Source of the DNA: Naganishia liquefaciens | Taxonomy: Eukaryota > Basidiomycota > Tremellomycetes > Filobasidiales > Filobasidiaceae | Direction: 5' to 3' | DNA length: 64,000 nt | Assembly: GCA_013423385.1 (NCBI GenBank) | Contig: BLZA01000030.1 | Coordinates: forward strand, 823,168 to 887,167 | Shown: piece by piece, positions 46,869 through 57,003 of the stretch | Position numbering within the stretch: the first letter of the stretch is position 1 | Layout: every line of letters starts with the position of its first letter | Notes under the pieces: generated by a model | Database searches by the model: none | Told to the model about the DNA's origin: nothing | Seen by the model: only the letters and a program-made list of their open reading frames with translations | Program-made: the position numbers and the translations under genes

Positions 46869-48507
46869 CTATGACTCCGCTTCCAATTTTCCGCCGTTCG
46901 CGAAGAATGCCTTGCTGCTTCCGCATCTGGGATTGGTGCATCCTGGACAGCGCAAACCCATTTGTACACTCGTCGGTCCGCACTTGCCCGTCGAGTAGTC
47001 CTTTAGGTGATTCGAGACGATGTCGGCGAGAGCGCGAATGAAGATCGGTGAATCGTTGAGGGATTCGGCTCGCTGCAAGTTGACGCCAAGCTACAAGTAC
47101 TGCATCAGGGACATTTCAAGGGAAGATGAGGTCAACGGACTCACTTCGTGCGCCTCTTCCTTCACCTCAATATCCAGCTCATAAAGGGTTTCGATATGAT
47201 CGCTCGTGAATGCGATAGGCACCAATAAGATGTTCTTCTTGCCGAGCTTTGCGAATCCTTTTACGGAATCCGATGTCTGCGGTCCTTGCCACGCCGAGGG
47301 GCCTACTTGAGACTGCCAGGTAAGACGGTACGGATTTGAGTGACCAAGGCTTTGCATGACGGCAAGAACCGAGGCGGCGACTTCGGTGATGTAGGGGTCT
47401 CCGCGACTGAGAAAGGCTTGTAAGGACAAGGTTCGCATCCGGGAGAGGACTGACTCACTTGACGACCGAGAGCGGCAAAGAATGCGCCGAGAACATGATA
47501 ACGGCATCTTTGCGGTCCTCTGGTGTAAACTTTTCGAGTCCCTCGCGCACGTTCTGGGCAACGGCCTGAATTATACGCCATGAGGGGCAGACCCAGACTG
47601 CGGCGACTATAGAACTCACCTCGATGAACCCAGCGTGCGTTGGCCACCGATCCACAACGCTCCACTCAACCTCTCCGTTGCCACCCCACGCCAATCCACC
47701 CTTAATCATCTTCTCCTCGCTTCCAGCCTCTTCCTTTGCCTCCTTCGCTCTCATCATGTGCGGGGACGACCGACTCTTTCCAGCGCGCGTACTGAGAGTC
47801 GCAACACGCATCAACTCGTTAAGGCTGCTTCCCGTGGTAGAGCAGCTGTATTGCGGATACTGCGTGAACGCGATCGCGCGACGCACACCGTCGCGCTTCA
47901 TCTGCTCGAGGCACGTCTCGGTCAGTGGCTCGGCGTACCGGAACATGACGTATGGCTTGTGAGGAGCGGATTCCGGGTTGAGTTCGTCGAGAAGGGCACA
48001 CATGGCGGCGCCTTGCGTCCTTGTCCACCGGAGAATCGGGGAGCCACCGCCTATCTCCGTGTATTGCTTTTCGATCTTGGGCGTTCGACGTTTGGCGATG
48101 ACGGGTGCGAGGTAGTTTTGAAAGGGCAAAGGAATGAGATCGTGGTCGTGAAAAAGACGGGAGAGGAAGTCGTGGACTTCTGGGATCTAGAGGAAAGGTG
48201 TCAAAAGAATATGGCCGAATGCATGAGCAGATACTCACGGTCGAAGGCCCACCCATGTTCATCATGACCACGGCTACACGAAACTTAGCAATGGAGGCAA
48301 AGGCATTCTGTAACAATCTTACCTGTCGGTCTGCAAGATTCTCAGTTTGGGCTCCCGGGATGGAACTCAGTAGACTCACGCTTTGCCCTGCACATCCGAC
48401 TTTTCCTGCAACGTGGCGAGCGTTCGCCGCCCGCCATACGCGAGCTGCCTCCACGACGATGTCAGAGCCTGACCGCGCAGGTTGTACGACTTGGAGAGAA
48501 GAGACAT
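46869..48507 (-). CDS. HEM15: Ferrochelatase, mitochondrial, 2Fe-2S type
   Basis: Last enzyme of haem synthesis; inserts Fe2+ into protoporphyrin IX at the matrix face of the inner mitochondrial membrane. The N-terminus ([20 protein letters not shown], rich in Arg/Ser) looks like a targeting peptide. Then [64 protein letters not shown], and the region with the conserved His ([11 protein letters not shown]). The family signature [18 protein letters not shown] is intact. The C-terminus has [15 protein letters not shown], a Cys-x2-Cys-x4-Cys pattern as in ferrochelatases that bind a [2Fe-2S] cluster. The ATG at 48507 opens the targeting peptide; stop at 46869-46871. Introns are short and GT-AG. 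Confidence 0.94.
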
Positions 48508-48815
48508 GTTTGTCAGGCTGATCAAGGAGGGAGGCGGGGAAGGGCGAACTGGCGCGAAATGAAACGAGTTCTTCCAGGAGTCTTCATCCGCCCGATCGTC
48601 AAGTGAAACACGCGCGCCCCGATCGACGTCACTCACCGTCTGCTCGGAGCGAGCGAGCGAGATCCAATCAGCCCCGGGGAATTACCAGCCCCGACGTGTA
48701 TTACCGTTGACAAAATGTAAACAAGCGTGATGACGAAACCAGCATTCCCGCACCCTCAACATTTCATCAATTGTTCGTCAGTCCGTCGTCGCTCTGCGAA
48801 AGCTTGCTCCCGGGA
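48508..48815. promoter_or_regulatory. Divergent promoter, HEM15 / acyltransferase
   Basis: A 308-bp interval between opposed start codons. Upstream open-frame extensions on both sides lack conserved content. No named motif recognised. Confidence 0.5.
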
Positions 48816-50284
48816 ATGCGGCATCCCACCATGCCTCTCGCCATCGATATCGCGCGGATACCGCCGTACACCCTCCGCGATACTCCAATCCTGATTATAC
48901 CCTTCGTCATCCTCTACGTTCAAGCGTACCTCATGCTCAGATACGGCCCGTCAAGTCGTCTCGTTCGGCTCGCGCTCTGCCCCTTCAGCATCTGGAGCAT
49001 CAAGAATGCATGGCTGAATCATCGAGTCGCAGATGAGCGGTATGTGATCTGGAACTTTGTACTGGGATGTACTGCGGTATTTGTATGTCTGGAGGACTTG
49101 CTGCGATTAATGCTCATTCCGGCATCAACAGTACACGGTAATCTCCATCGTCTATTCTACACTCCGCCACGGACCCGTACGATCAAATTCAACTTGTCCC
49201 TCACTTGACGCTCTACACTTGATCACATCAACGCGCCTTCTCGGCTGGTCCGGCGGCTTACCGATACCGTACGACCCATACCCGGAATTTTCTCCCCGAA
49301 CGGACCCTACGAGACTCGAGCAAACCCTTGCGCAAAAAGAAGTCAACAAGAAAGCTCTCCGGGTACATGCACGATATGCCCTCGTCCATTGGGTTATTCT
49401 TGACTTTCTCACATTCTCCTTCCAAACTTTGGGACGAGGCGGTATCGGCTCGCCGCGGGGTGGTTCTATTTACGCAAGCGCCGACTCCGCTGTCCGATTT
49501 GTGCAGCAACACATACCTTTCCTATTCCGAACATCACATACCAAGACAGTCATATGGCTCATCCGGCAACTTCACATCGTGTTCGTTCATCTCGCAACCG
49601 GGATGGCCTTCTACCAGGGCTTGTGTTTCGGATACCACCTTGCGGCAGTGGGTGGGTTCCTAATCTTTCGACAGGACGCAGGTCAATGGCCGCGGTTGAT
49701 GAATCAACCGCTGTTGGCGGACAGCATATTGCAGTTCTGGGGCAAGCGCTGGCATCAGGTGGGTTCCTCAGTGAATTTTGCACCAGTTGTAGCTGATCGT
49801 CTTTCCAGATCTTCCGAGTGCGCTGTTCCACTTCTCTGACGTCTGGGCACAGCTGACAACGCTTTCTCTGTAGCAAGCATTCGTTGCACCTTCTCTCCTC
49901 CTGCCCAAACGCTATCAATCCATTGCAAGCCCACTCATCGCTTTCAGCATTTCATCGCTCATGCACGAAATGGGTTCCCTCACCATGGTAGGCGCCACCT
50001 CGCCGTCTTTACGCGTCACACGCGCCTTCTTGTCGTTCGCCCTGGGCATGACAGCGGAAATCGCCTTCAAGCGACTGACAGGCCGGCGTGTCCATGGATG
50101 GGCAGGAAGGATTTGGTTCTGGACGTTTGTGATTGTGTGTGCGCGGGGGCTCGTTGATGCCTGGTTAGGATTTGGTGTAGGTGGAGCGAGGCTCTTGCCG
50201 GAATGGATGAGCATTTGGCAACAAATAGGAAAGTTAAAGGGATTCCAGCGGTTTGTAGAGCGAGTGATTGAAGCAATGTCATGA
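48816..50284 (+). CDS. Wax-synthase/MBOAT-like membrane acyltransferase
   Basis: Polytopic membrane protein of about 430 residues in several exons, with hydrophobic segments such as PILIIPFVILYVQAYLML, FVLGCTAVFVCLEDLL, VIWLIRQLHIVFVHLATGMA and IWFWTFVIVCARGLVDAWLG. The motif ILQFWGKRWHQIFR, made by splicing at about 49757, and the following SSLMHEMGSL with a probable catalytic histidine match fungal wax-synthase-domain O-acyltransferases. In this family the enzymes transfer acyl groups to hydroxylated lipids or secondary metabolites; the substrate cannot be told from sequence. No biosynthetic cluster surrounds it. Start ATG at 48816 (MRHPTMPLAIDI); an ATG at 48831 is nearly as good. Stop TGA at 50282-50284. 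Confidence 0.8.
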
Positions 50285-52288
50285 TCATGAGCAGGAAGAA
50301 GCGTTAGCCACGCATGGAGACTACTACATCGATATGCTATCATTACAATAGATTTCAGACTTGCGAATTTCGCAAGATGAAATGTAAGAATCCCCCTTCG
50401 GATTCCTCTGACGTATGATAGTGGTAGGTCCCTTCATGTGCGTCGGTCAGACGCAATTAGGTGACCGGTCCGACGAATATTGGCTGGTTTGACACATGAG
50501 ACTGGCGGGCCGCGCGCCATCGCAGACCATTAAACTCCATAGAGTAAGGGAAAAATCACTGAATTTCAACGGAAGCGATCAAAGTCCAGGAGTTGTAGGT
50601 ACTGATGTATTGTTACGGCATGCGTACTGAAGGACTGGGCTTACGGATCTTGAACTCAGAGGGATTGCATTCACCGAAATTGAAATCGAAAGAAAGGCAA
50701 GCAAGCAACAATCTGAAACGCCGGAAGCTATTGACAGCTGTGTTTCGACATGGATTCGATTACGTAATGTCTCCGAGGGGCTATCAAACCTCGAAAGTCG
50801 TAAAGGCCACGATTCAGTTTGGGAGACGGACACTGAATTGCGAGGAGAGATTCTGGAAAGAAGACTGGAGTGGCAACTCTCAGTCAAGCCAACCTGGACT
50901 TTACGATTCTGATCAGCAGCTGGATGGGGATCTGGGGACGACAGCTCGCCTTCCACAGGTCAATGACGATCTCGAATTTTTTGTCCATGAACAGTGGACG
51001 CAACGACAGCAATCCAAAATCGAGGTTCCAAAATTTCAGCCGCGTTTCCGATGCCGACAGAAGAGACAAGAGGGGCGGGCGAGCGGTGAGGACAGCTGCG
51101 ATCTCGTACAACGACCTCTCTTCCTTTTGACGCATGGGAAGGGGCAAATGGAAGTTGTTGACGAATCTGTTATCGTGAAAAAGGATCAGTCCTACTTTCA
51201 AAGCTGACCCGAACCATGCAGAGTAGCTCCTGGAAAGCACCCAACGCAGCGATCTGCACGGCCACCATCCGGTCTTCGACCAGCGGAACAGACAGTCGCG
51301 GAATCAAATCGGGGCGAGAAGCAGCGAGGTGGCGAGCCTCGAGGCGTCCTTTGGCCAACTCTAGGAACGGGCGGGAGGCGCTATGCTTCTCGTGGTCGAC
51401 ATCGATTCGAACATCACAGCGCTCGGCCAGACGACAAGAGACGCGCCCGTCGGTATCGCTCGCGCATTGCCGTGGCCGTTCGCTCCGTCCTCGTATAATC
51501 TGTTGGAACACCATCGCTATACCGCAACGTACGACAACGACAATCGCTTCCATCACTATCGCTTTCTTGCCGCTCGTCACGTCAATCGTTTGCAAAGCAC
51601 CTCGCTGTCTCTATCGCCGGACCAGTGTAAGTACTTGGTCTCTCTCGCTCTTACCATCACTTCGCTCATCGATGTATGCGACTGCGCTTGCAACGGTTTT
51701 CCGATCAGCGGCATACGGTACCCAGACAGCTGCAGGTAGTCAGAGCGATACCGACGTGTCCTCGTATCATCATACCAGGTGATTATCGTGCGTATCAGAG
51801 TCTGGCAACTCACGTGGCGGGCTTCTCATCTTTTACCTCAACAGAAACGTCCTAGCTGCAATCGTCCGACAAGTGCTGTATATCGTATCGACTTCCCTCC
51901 TCCTTTCTCATAACGTGCATGATCATCAACGTGGGTTTCATTCGGCTTTCGGGCACGATCGCTGGGTTGACTACACTCCAGTGAGCAGTAGCAGCACAGA
52001 ATTCAGCTTATGAAACCTGGTCTCGGGACGGGCGACCTCGCCTCGCCTCAGTCCCTTAAGTACGCGCTCTCATGCTCATCACTAAGAATTTCCAGCTGAC
52101 TCCATGGCGTATCGCAGGATTCGCAGGATCTGGCAGGATCGGTCGTCGCGGAACAAGCTTACCGTCTTAACCGTCACAGCATCTTGATACTCACACCTAT
52201 TCATCTAGGTACAGTTTTCATGTTTTATGTCTGATCAGAACCTCCTAACCTGCCATCTGTCCGTGGTACACGGATTTTCAGCATCATC
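50285..52288. other. Gene-poor 2 kb with a possible ARM/HEAT-like fragment
   Basis: No intact gene is recognised. On the minus strand near 51230-51340 a frame reads ARHLAASRPDLIPRLSVPLV and then EDRMVAVQIAALGAFQELL, like an armadillo/HEAT repeat (Syo1/HEATR3-like is a weak guess). Another minus frame at 50884-51240 includes EIAAVLTARPPLLSLLSAS. A 200-codon plus frame (50605-51207) opposes it. The region may hold a decayed or fast-evolving gene. The 3' part is upstream sequence of coiled-coil gene B. Confidence 0.3.
50709..50729 (+). repeat. 21-bp direct repeat, copy 1
   Basis: The block caatctgaaacgccggaagc plus a final t recurs exactly at 56649-56669 in the same direction. The two copies bracket coiled-coil gene B about 5.9 kb apart. 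Flanking bases do not match. Confidence 0.6.
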
Positions 52289-54334
52289 ATGGCGGCTGTT
52301 CTTCCTGCCATACCTCTAGCAGGTTTCGATGGAATGCCTGGCTATGACCCTGGAATGCTCCAGCCCACCCAAGCAGTTCACCACTTCCAACAGCTCTCCC
52401 TCCCGGCCTCAGCAAGCGATGTCTCAATGATGGACCTCACTATACCTCTGTCCAACGCCCTCACAATTGGTGAAGGTCCCTGGCCAATGGACCAAGACAC
52501 GGATTACCTGCCATTGATCACTGCTCTCCTTAACATGTCCAATCAGCATCTTCCCGGCGACGAGAACCCAATCGCAGTATCGCAGATCTCGTCAGCGACA
52601 ACGGCCGATATCGCAGCGACCATCTTGCAGAGATCTTATCAACGTGGGTACCAAGAAGGTCAACGACTAGCGAATACCGATCGGGAAGCGGCGGAACGTC
52701 TTGTGCAACACAACGCATACATGCAGGGTGTCGTCGAATGCATACGGGAAGCGGAAGTTCGCTTCCTGGCGGTGAGGGATCAAATCGCTCTTTTAGGATA
52801 TCGCGAGGGTTGGATTCATGGCGGAGAAGCAACATTGCAACAAGTCTTTTCGCAGGCAATGCAAGCAGTTCAAGGAGCCTTGGAGCAAATCTACGCACAC
52901 GGAAGATCGAGGGGCATAGAGGAAGGCAGCGACGAGGCAACGAGGGACATGGAGGAACAGAGACATGCTCTGCTGCCGGCAGAGACTGCAAATCAGCGAG
53001 CAATCACAGAGCACTTGGACTCGAAGATATACTCTGGAGTATCCGGCACAAAGGCAGAAGCCAGACTGGAAACAGCGATAGATGCGCAGACTACGGCGAG
53101 ACAGACCAAGGTAGAGCTCGAAAAGCAGGCCCAAGACTACAACAGCAAGATTCTGGCGGTCAAAAAGGACCTCGAAACAAGTAAACAAGAGCTTCAATAC
53201 CACCAACTCGCCAATGCAAGAGAGTTGGGCGCAAGACAAATTGCCATCGAAGATCTAACGACGCATATCATCAAAGTCCACGCTGCGCTTGACGAATCCC
53301 GTTCGACGATTCGACAATTGAGCCTCGAACGAGATCGAGCGGCCAGGGAGATCACCAATCGACACGCGGAATTGGAACAGCAAAACGAGACTATTCGGGA
53401 ACTCAAGGCAGTCATTGCGTCTCAATCAGTCTCGAGTGATCGCGACAACGCGAACCTGCGAGCCAGCAACGCAGAGACAGAGCTGAAGAGGCTCAGAGAC
53501 AAGATAGCCAGACTGCCAGTTGATGTTCTGGAACAAATGCGTGTTCCTGGATTCAACGAGCTGTCCAACGATTTCAACGTGTCCGACAAGCAGAAAGTCA
53601 CAACTACGCCTGAATTTGCTCATGCGGAACGCCAGGACGTCGAGCTTGACGACGAGAAGACGAGCAATGGAGCATCTGATATGGTAGCTACCGACCGATC
53701 GTTCGGGAACGTATCCGACAACCACAAGGGCGAGTCTGAATCGTCGATAGCACAGCTTGACTTGGCAGGGCATGCTGCAGACACCTTGCGGATCTCCGTC
53801 AACGAATCCACTGTAGGCGTCCACGAGGGACGGGATATCGCTTCTGCAGCAGCGACGAGCTTGCCTGCCGAAGACTTTTCTGCGTCACAGGCAATGAATG
53901 ACTCTGATCTTGCTACACACGCGACTGATCAGGCTCTTGTCGCCATGACCACGAGGATGACCGACATTCGTGTGTCTGATCAAGAACCCACGTACAACCC
54001 CGATGTGGCAAGCCTGACGGCTAGTATGAATGCCCTCAACACCTCTTTGGGCGCACCACGGGAACGGTCTGCCGGAAATGTCCAAGGACGAGCTCGACGA
54101 CATCCACCGGCTGTACGGAACGAGAGGGCTTTGAATGATACACGTCCGCAGCCTATTCGCCTCAATTTTGATGTAGCTAAGCTCGCCCGTACCATGGCAC
54201 CACTCGGACAATTGAGACGTGAGCACGCCGAGATCTTGGGCGTTCTACCCGGCCGCGCAATGCGGCGGTCACAGCTGGGTAGACTTGTTCGGCAGGCAAC
54301 GAGCGCCCCATACCACCGCCTCAATCTCGCCTGA
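52289..54334 (+). CDS. Coiled-coil protein B, function unknown
   Basis: Single-exon protein of 681 residues. The N-terminal 110 residues are low in charge (MAAVLPAIPLAGFDGMPGYD). They are followed by ILQRSYQRGYQEGQRLANTD and AYMQGVVECIREAEVRFLAV, which match in spacing and key residues the motif region of coiled-coil protein A. A coiled coil rich in Glu/Gln/Ala/Lys runs from about residue 190 to 415. The next 190 residues are acidic Ser/Asp/Thr-rich and look disordered. The last 100 contain QPIRLNFDVAKLARTMAPLG, RREHAEILGVLPGRAMRRSQ and LGRLVRQATSAPYHRLNLA. No family, signal peptide or membrane helix is recognised. Unlike A, it has no introns in the coding part. Confidence 0.8.
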   Translation: MAAVLPAIPLAGFDGMPGYDPGMLQPTQAVHHFQQLSLPASASDVSMMDLTIPLSNALTIGEGPWPMDQDTDYLPLITALLNMSNQHLPGDENPIAVSQISSATTADIAATILQRSYQRGYQEGQRLANTDREAAERLVQHNAYMQGVVECIREAEVRFLAVRDQIALLGYREGWIHGGEATLQQVFSQAMQAVQGALEQIYAHGRSRGIEEGSDEATRDMEEQRHALLPAETANQRAITEHLDSKIYSGVSGTKAEARLETAIDAQTTARQTKVELEKQAQDYNSKILAVKKDLETSKQELQYHQLANARELGARQIAIEDLTTHIIKVHAALDESRSTIRQLSLERDRAAREITNRHAELEQQNETIRELKAVIASQSVSSDRDNANLRASNAETELKRLRDKIARLPVDVLEQMRVPGFNELSNDFNVSDKQKVTTTPEFAHAERQDVELDDEKTSNGASDMVATDRSFGNVSDNHKGESESSIAQLDLAGHAADTLRISVNESTVGVHEGRDIASAAATSLPAEDFSASQAMNDSDLATHATDQALVAMTTRMTDIRVSDQEPTYNPDVASLTASMNALNTSLGAPRERSAGNVQGRARRHPPAVRNERALNDTRPQPIRLNFDVAKLARTMAPLGQLRREHAEILGVLPGRAMRRSQLGRLVRQATSAPYHRLNLA

Positions 54335-57003
54335 TCGATCGATAAACACAAAAAGGAAAGATATTCTCAGACTTGAAAGCTTCGTAGGTTGTCGGTTCAT
54401 GCGCACAAAGTAAGTGATGTTCCTGGCTTGCAGCTTGTCGTCTGTCCAGGATATTTGACTTGTCTTCAGTATTTTCACCTCATTTAAGAATTTCAATACT
54501 CCGTGATAACCAGCAACTCCCGCCATCGTTAATACTGCAAGCGGCGAATTCGTCTCTGACAAGCTTGGTGCTGTACTCTTATCGAACGGTGCCGTTTTAC
54601 AGATCAAAGCCTCCGGGATTTGCTCGAGATCGAACTTCATGTTCTTGGCTTCAAATCAAGTCGTCTCCCTCGTTCCACCTGGACTGCTTTCACAACATCA
54701 TTATATGTCAATAGGCGAGCGTCTCTGGGGCTTCTTCGCTTCCCTTCCTTTAAGAATCGGGTATAACACCGATAGTATCAATGGTCGCAATCACGACTAC
54801 ACGCTTCCTACCGAACACTTGCTGTCTCGCCTTCTCCGGCGGTCGCATAATTTATCGAAACAGAATCAACCATAAGGCGGCTTGCCGCTTTAAATCCATT
54901 TTCATATCGCTGCCACTGACCAAACGACTTTCGAAATCTGACAAGGTGAGTCGCAAGGCTGAATCGTTCGAGGATTGCCGCCTGATTATCGCTCGTCTCG
55001 AAAACAGACTTGAATGACTACCTCTTTTGAACCATGACAACAAATAACACAGCAATTCAAATTCAAGTTGCGACATATACACGATTAATGAAGAAGCGGC
55101 AAATTGGTAGTCCTTGTGACCATTCCAAGGCTTCAAAATTCGCTCCGCCGACGCTTTTTTTTTGCTGAATACGAATAATGTAGCGAGTAGACCCGGACTT
55201 GTTTCTGTGTGACTGTATTATGATCGTTTTTCGTTGGGCCTTTTTCCCATTTCAAGTTCTGAAACAAGCAGTGCAGGCGGATGCGTCCCCTGATGGGTAA
55301 GACTTATGCTAAACTGGTTGGCGACAGATAGACTCCGCCAAACTGGAACGAGAGAAGACTGGATGCGCCTCATACGACCCTCCTGTCAACGGAGACTTCG
55401 GCTTTCAGTGATGAATGAGAACTATGTGATTATGTGGAAATATTGTGACCACAGCGCTGTATACAACCTACGCCCGATTTGCACTCTGCTGTCAAGAAGC
55501 GAAGCGACTTCCTTGCGGCTGGTGACTGCGCCTCGTCTGTACGGATGCACAGCTTAGAACACGGAAGTAGCTGTGCATCGTTTTCTCACCTGATGTACAA
55601 GAAGTTCAGCCGTTGGCGGGGGGTGGATCTCTCTCCCGAATGCTTTCCTTGCCAATTGCGCTCCGCACCATCCTTTCTCGCCGATCAAGATGATCAAGTC
55701 GTAAAGGATGGGTGCTGCCTCGGCTCGAGTAACTTGCATGTGACAGCGAGACTGGCGACTGTTCCGAACTGGTGGTCTCCCGCAGAAAATCTGCCGATCA
55801 GGAGAATGATCTCGAGAGGCAGGCTAGCTAAGCCCTAGACATACATGAGAAATTAGCTCGAACCATCACTGGAAATGATACGGAGAGCGAGAACTCACAA
55901 ATATCCTTGCACTCGTTTTAGGCAGCAAGTTTGACCACCCGTGGTCGAAGCGCTACGATTCCACCCAATCTGGGAAAGAGCTTCTGCTCTAGCTGTCCTT
56001 ACATGTGTCAATCCGAAAGTCCTTTTTCCGAGATGACTGCCTGTGCCAAGTATCGATGTCTAACTTGTCTCTGTTTGGATGTCTAACTGGTCTGCGCAAG
56101 AATCAGCGACGTGCATATCCAGGACGAGTATGAGATTGTGCTGATTGTCGATGACACTGTTCCTCGTCGTTTGCTATCAGAGGGACGGCGAGTGCAATTT
56201 GAGCACCATCTCTGCCGATATGCCCATGTGGCCCCCTGTTTCGAGGGCGAACAGTAACGCTGTTGGGTTTTCTGATCGAACGGGAATTTTAGGGTTGCTG
56301 TGTGCCCTGGACTCTGGCCATGATTGTCGATCAATCGTTGAATTTGCCTAGCTATAAGTATCGATGTGTTTTGACAGATCTCTACGGCCTGTTGAACAGA
56401 AATCAGGCGAACGAGAAAGCTTTCGCGAAGCCGGAAGATGGAATCTTCGGTATACGGATTCCAGGAACCAGTTTTGTCGTGACCGAGTTGCCAAGTGCAA
56501 GATTCGCTAGATGAGATGAGCCGTTGGTGTAAGCAGTCGTTGGCTTTAGGAGCCGGGGAAGTATGGGAAGATCATCGACGCCATCGCGGATGTGAAGAAG
56601 AGCTGCCATCAATGTCTCATGGCATCGATGGATGTACGATGTACGAGGCAATCTGAAACGCCGGAAGCTCAGTGCGCCTCATGTCGTCTGAGCACGCCTG
56701 CGCCAGACCAGCTGAGCTGTAAGCTGTAAGACTATATTGATAACGTCAAGAGGCCTCAGTGCACGTCTTCCTCAGTATGATCCTCGACCCAAGTCGCCTG
56801 TGGGCGGCGTACAAGCGATTTTTCACATGGCTGAGACTGCTGCAGACTCGTACAAGCTCAGCTGACATTCATCATTGTCATAGAAATCGTATCGAGTCGT
56901 TACAAGAGAAATAGATGCTATCTGGCCAGACCTGAGCGTTGCACGACAATTCAGGCAGATTACATCTCGCAAGGTCCTTCACTCAATGCGGCTTTGTCTC
57001 CGT
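54335..57003. other. Gene-poor 2.7 kb with protein-like fragments
   Basis: No intact gene is recognised. A minus frame near 54450-54640 reads SETNSPLAVLTMAGVAGYHG and VLKFLNEVKI; another near 55640-55740 reads LYDLIILIGEKGWCGAQLAR. A plus frame near 56345-56514 contains RCVLTDLYGLLNRNQANEKA and RIPGTSFVVTELPSARFAR. These pieces do not link through convincing splice sites. No terminal inverted or long direct repeats were found. The region also holds the second copy of the 21-bp repeat. Confidence 0.35.
56649..56669 (+). repeat. 21-bp direct repeat, copy 2
   Basis: Exact copy of 50709-50729, located downstream of coiled-coil gene B. Confidence 0.6.

Noticed and set aside
48816-50284. Secondary-metabolite cluster around the wax-synthase-like enzyme
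   Set aside because: Neighbours are ferrochelatase and an unrelated coiled-coil gene; no synthase, P450 or transporter is present.
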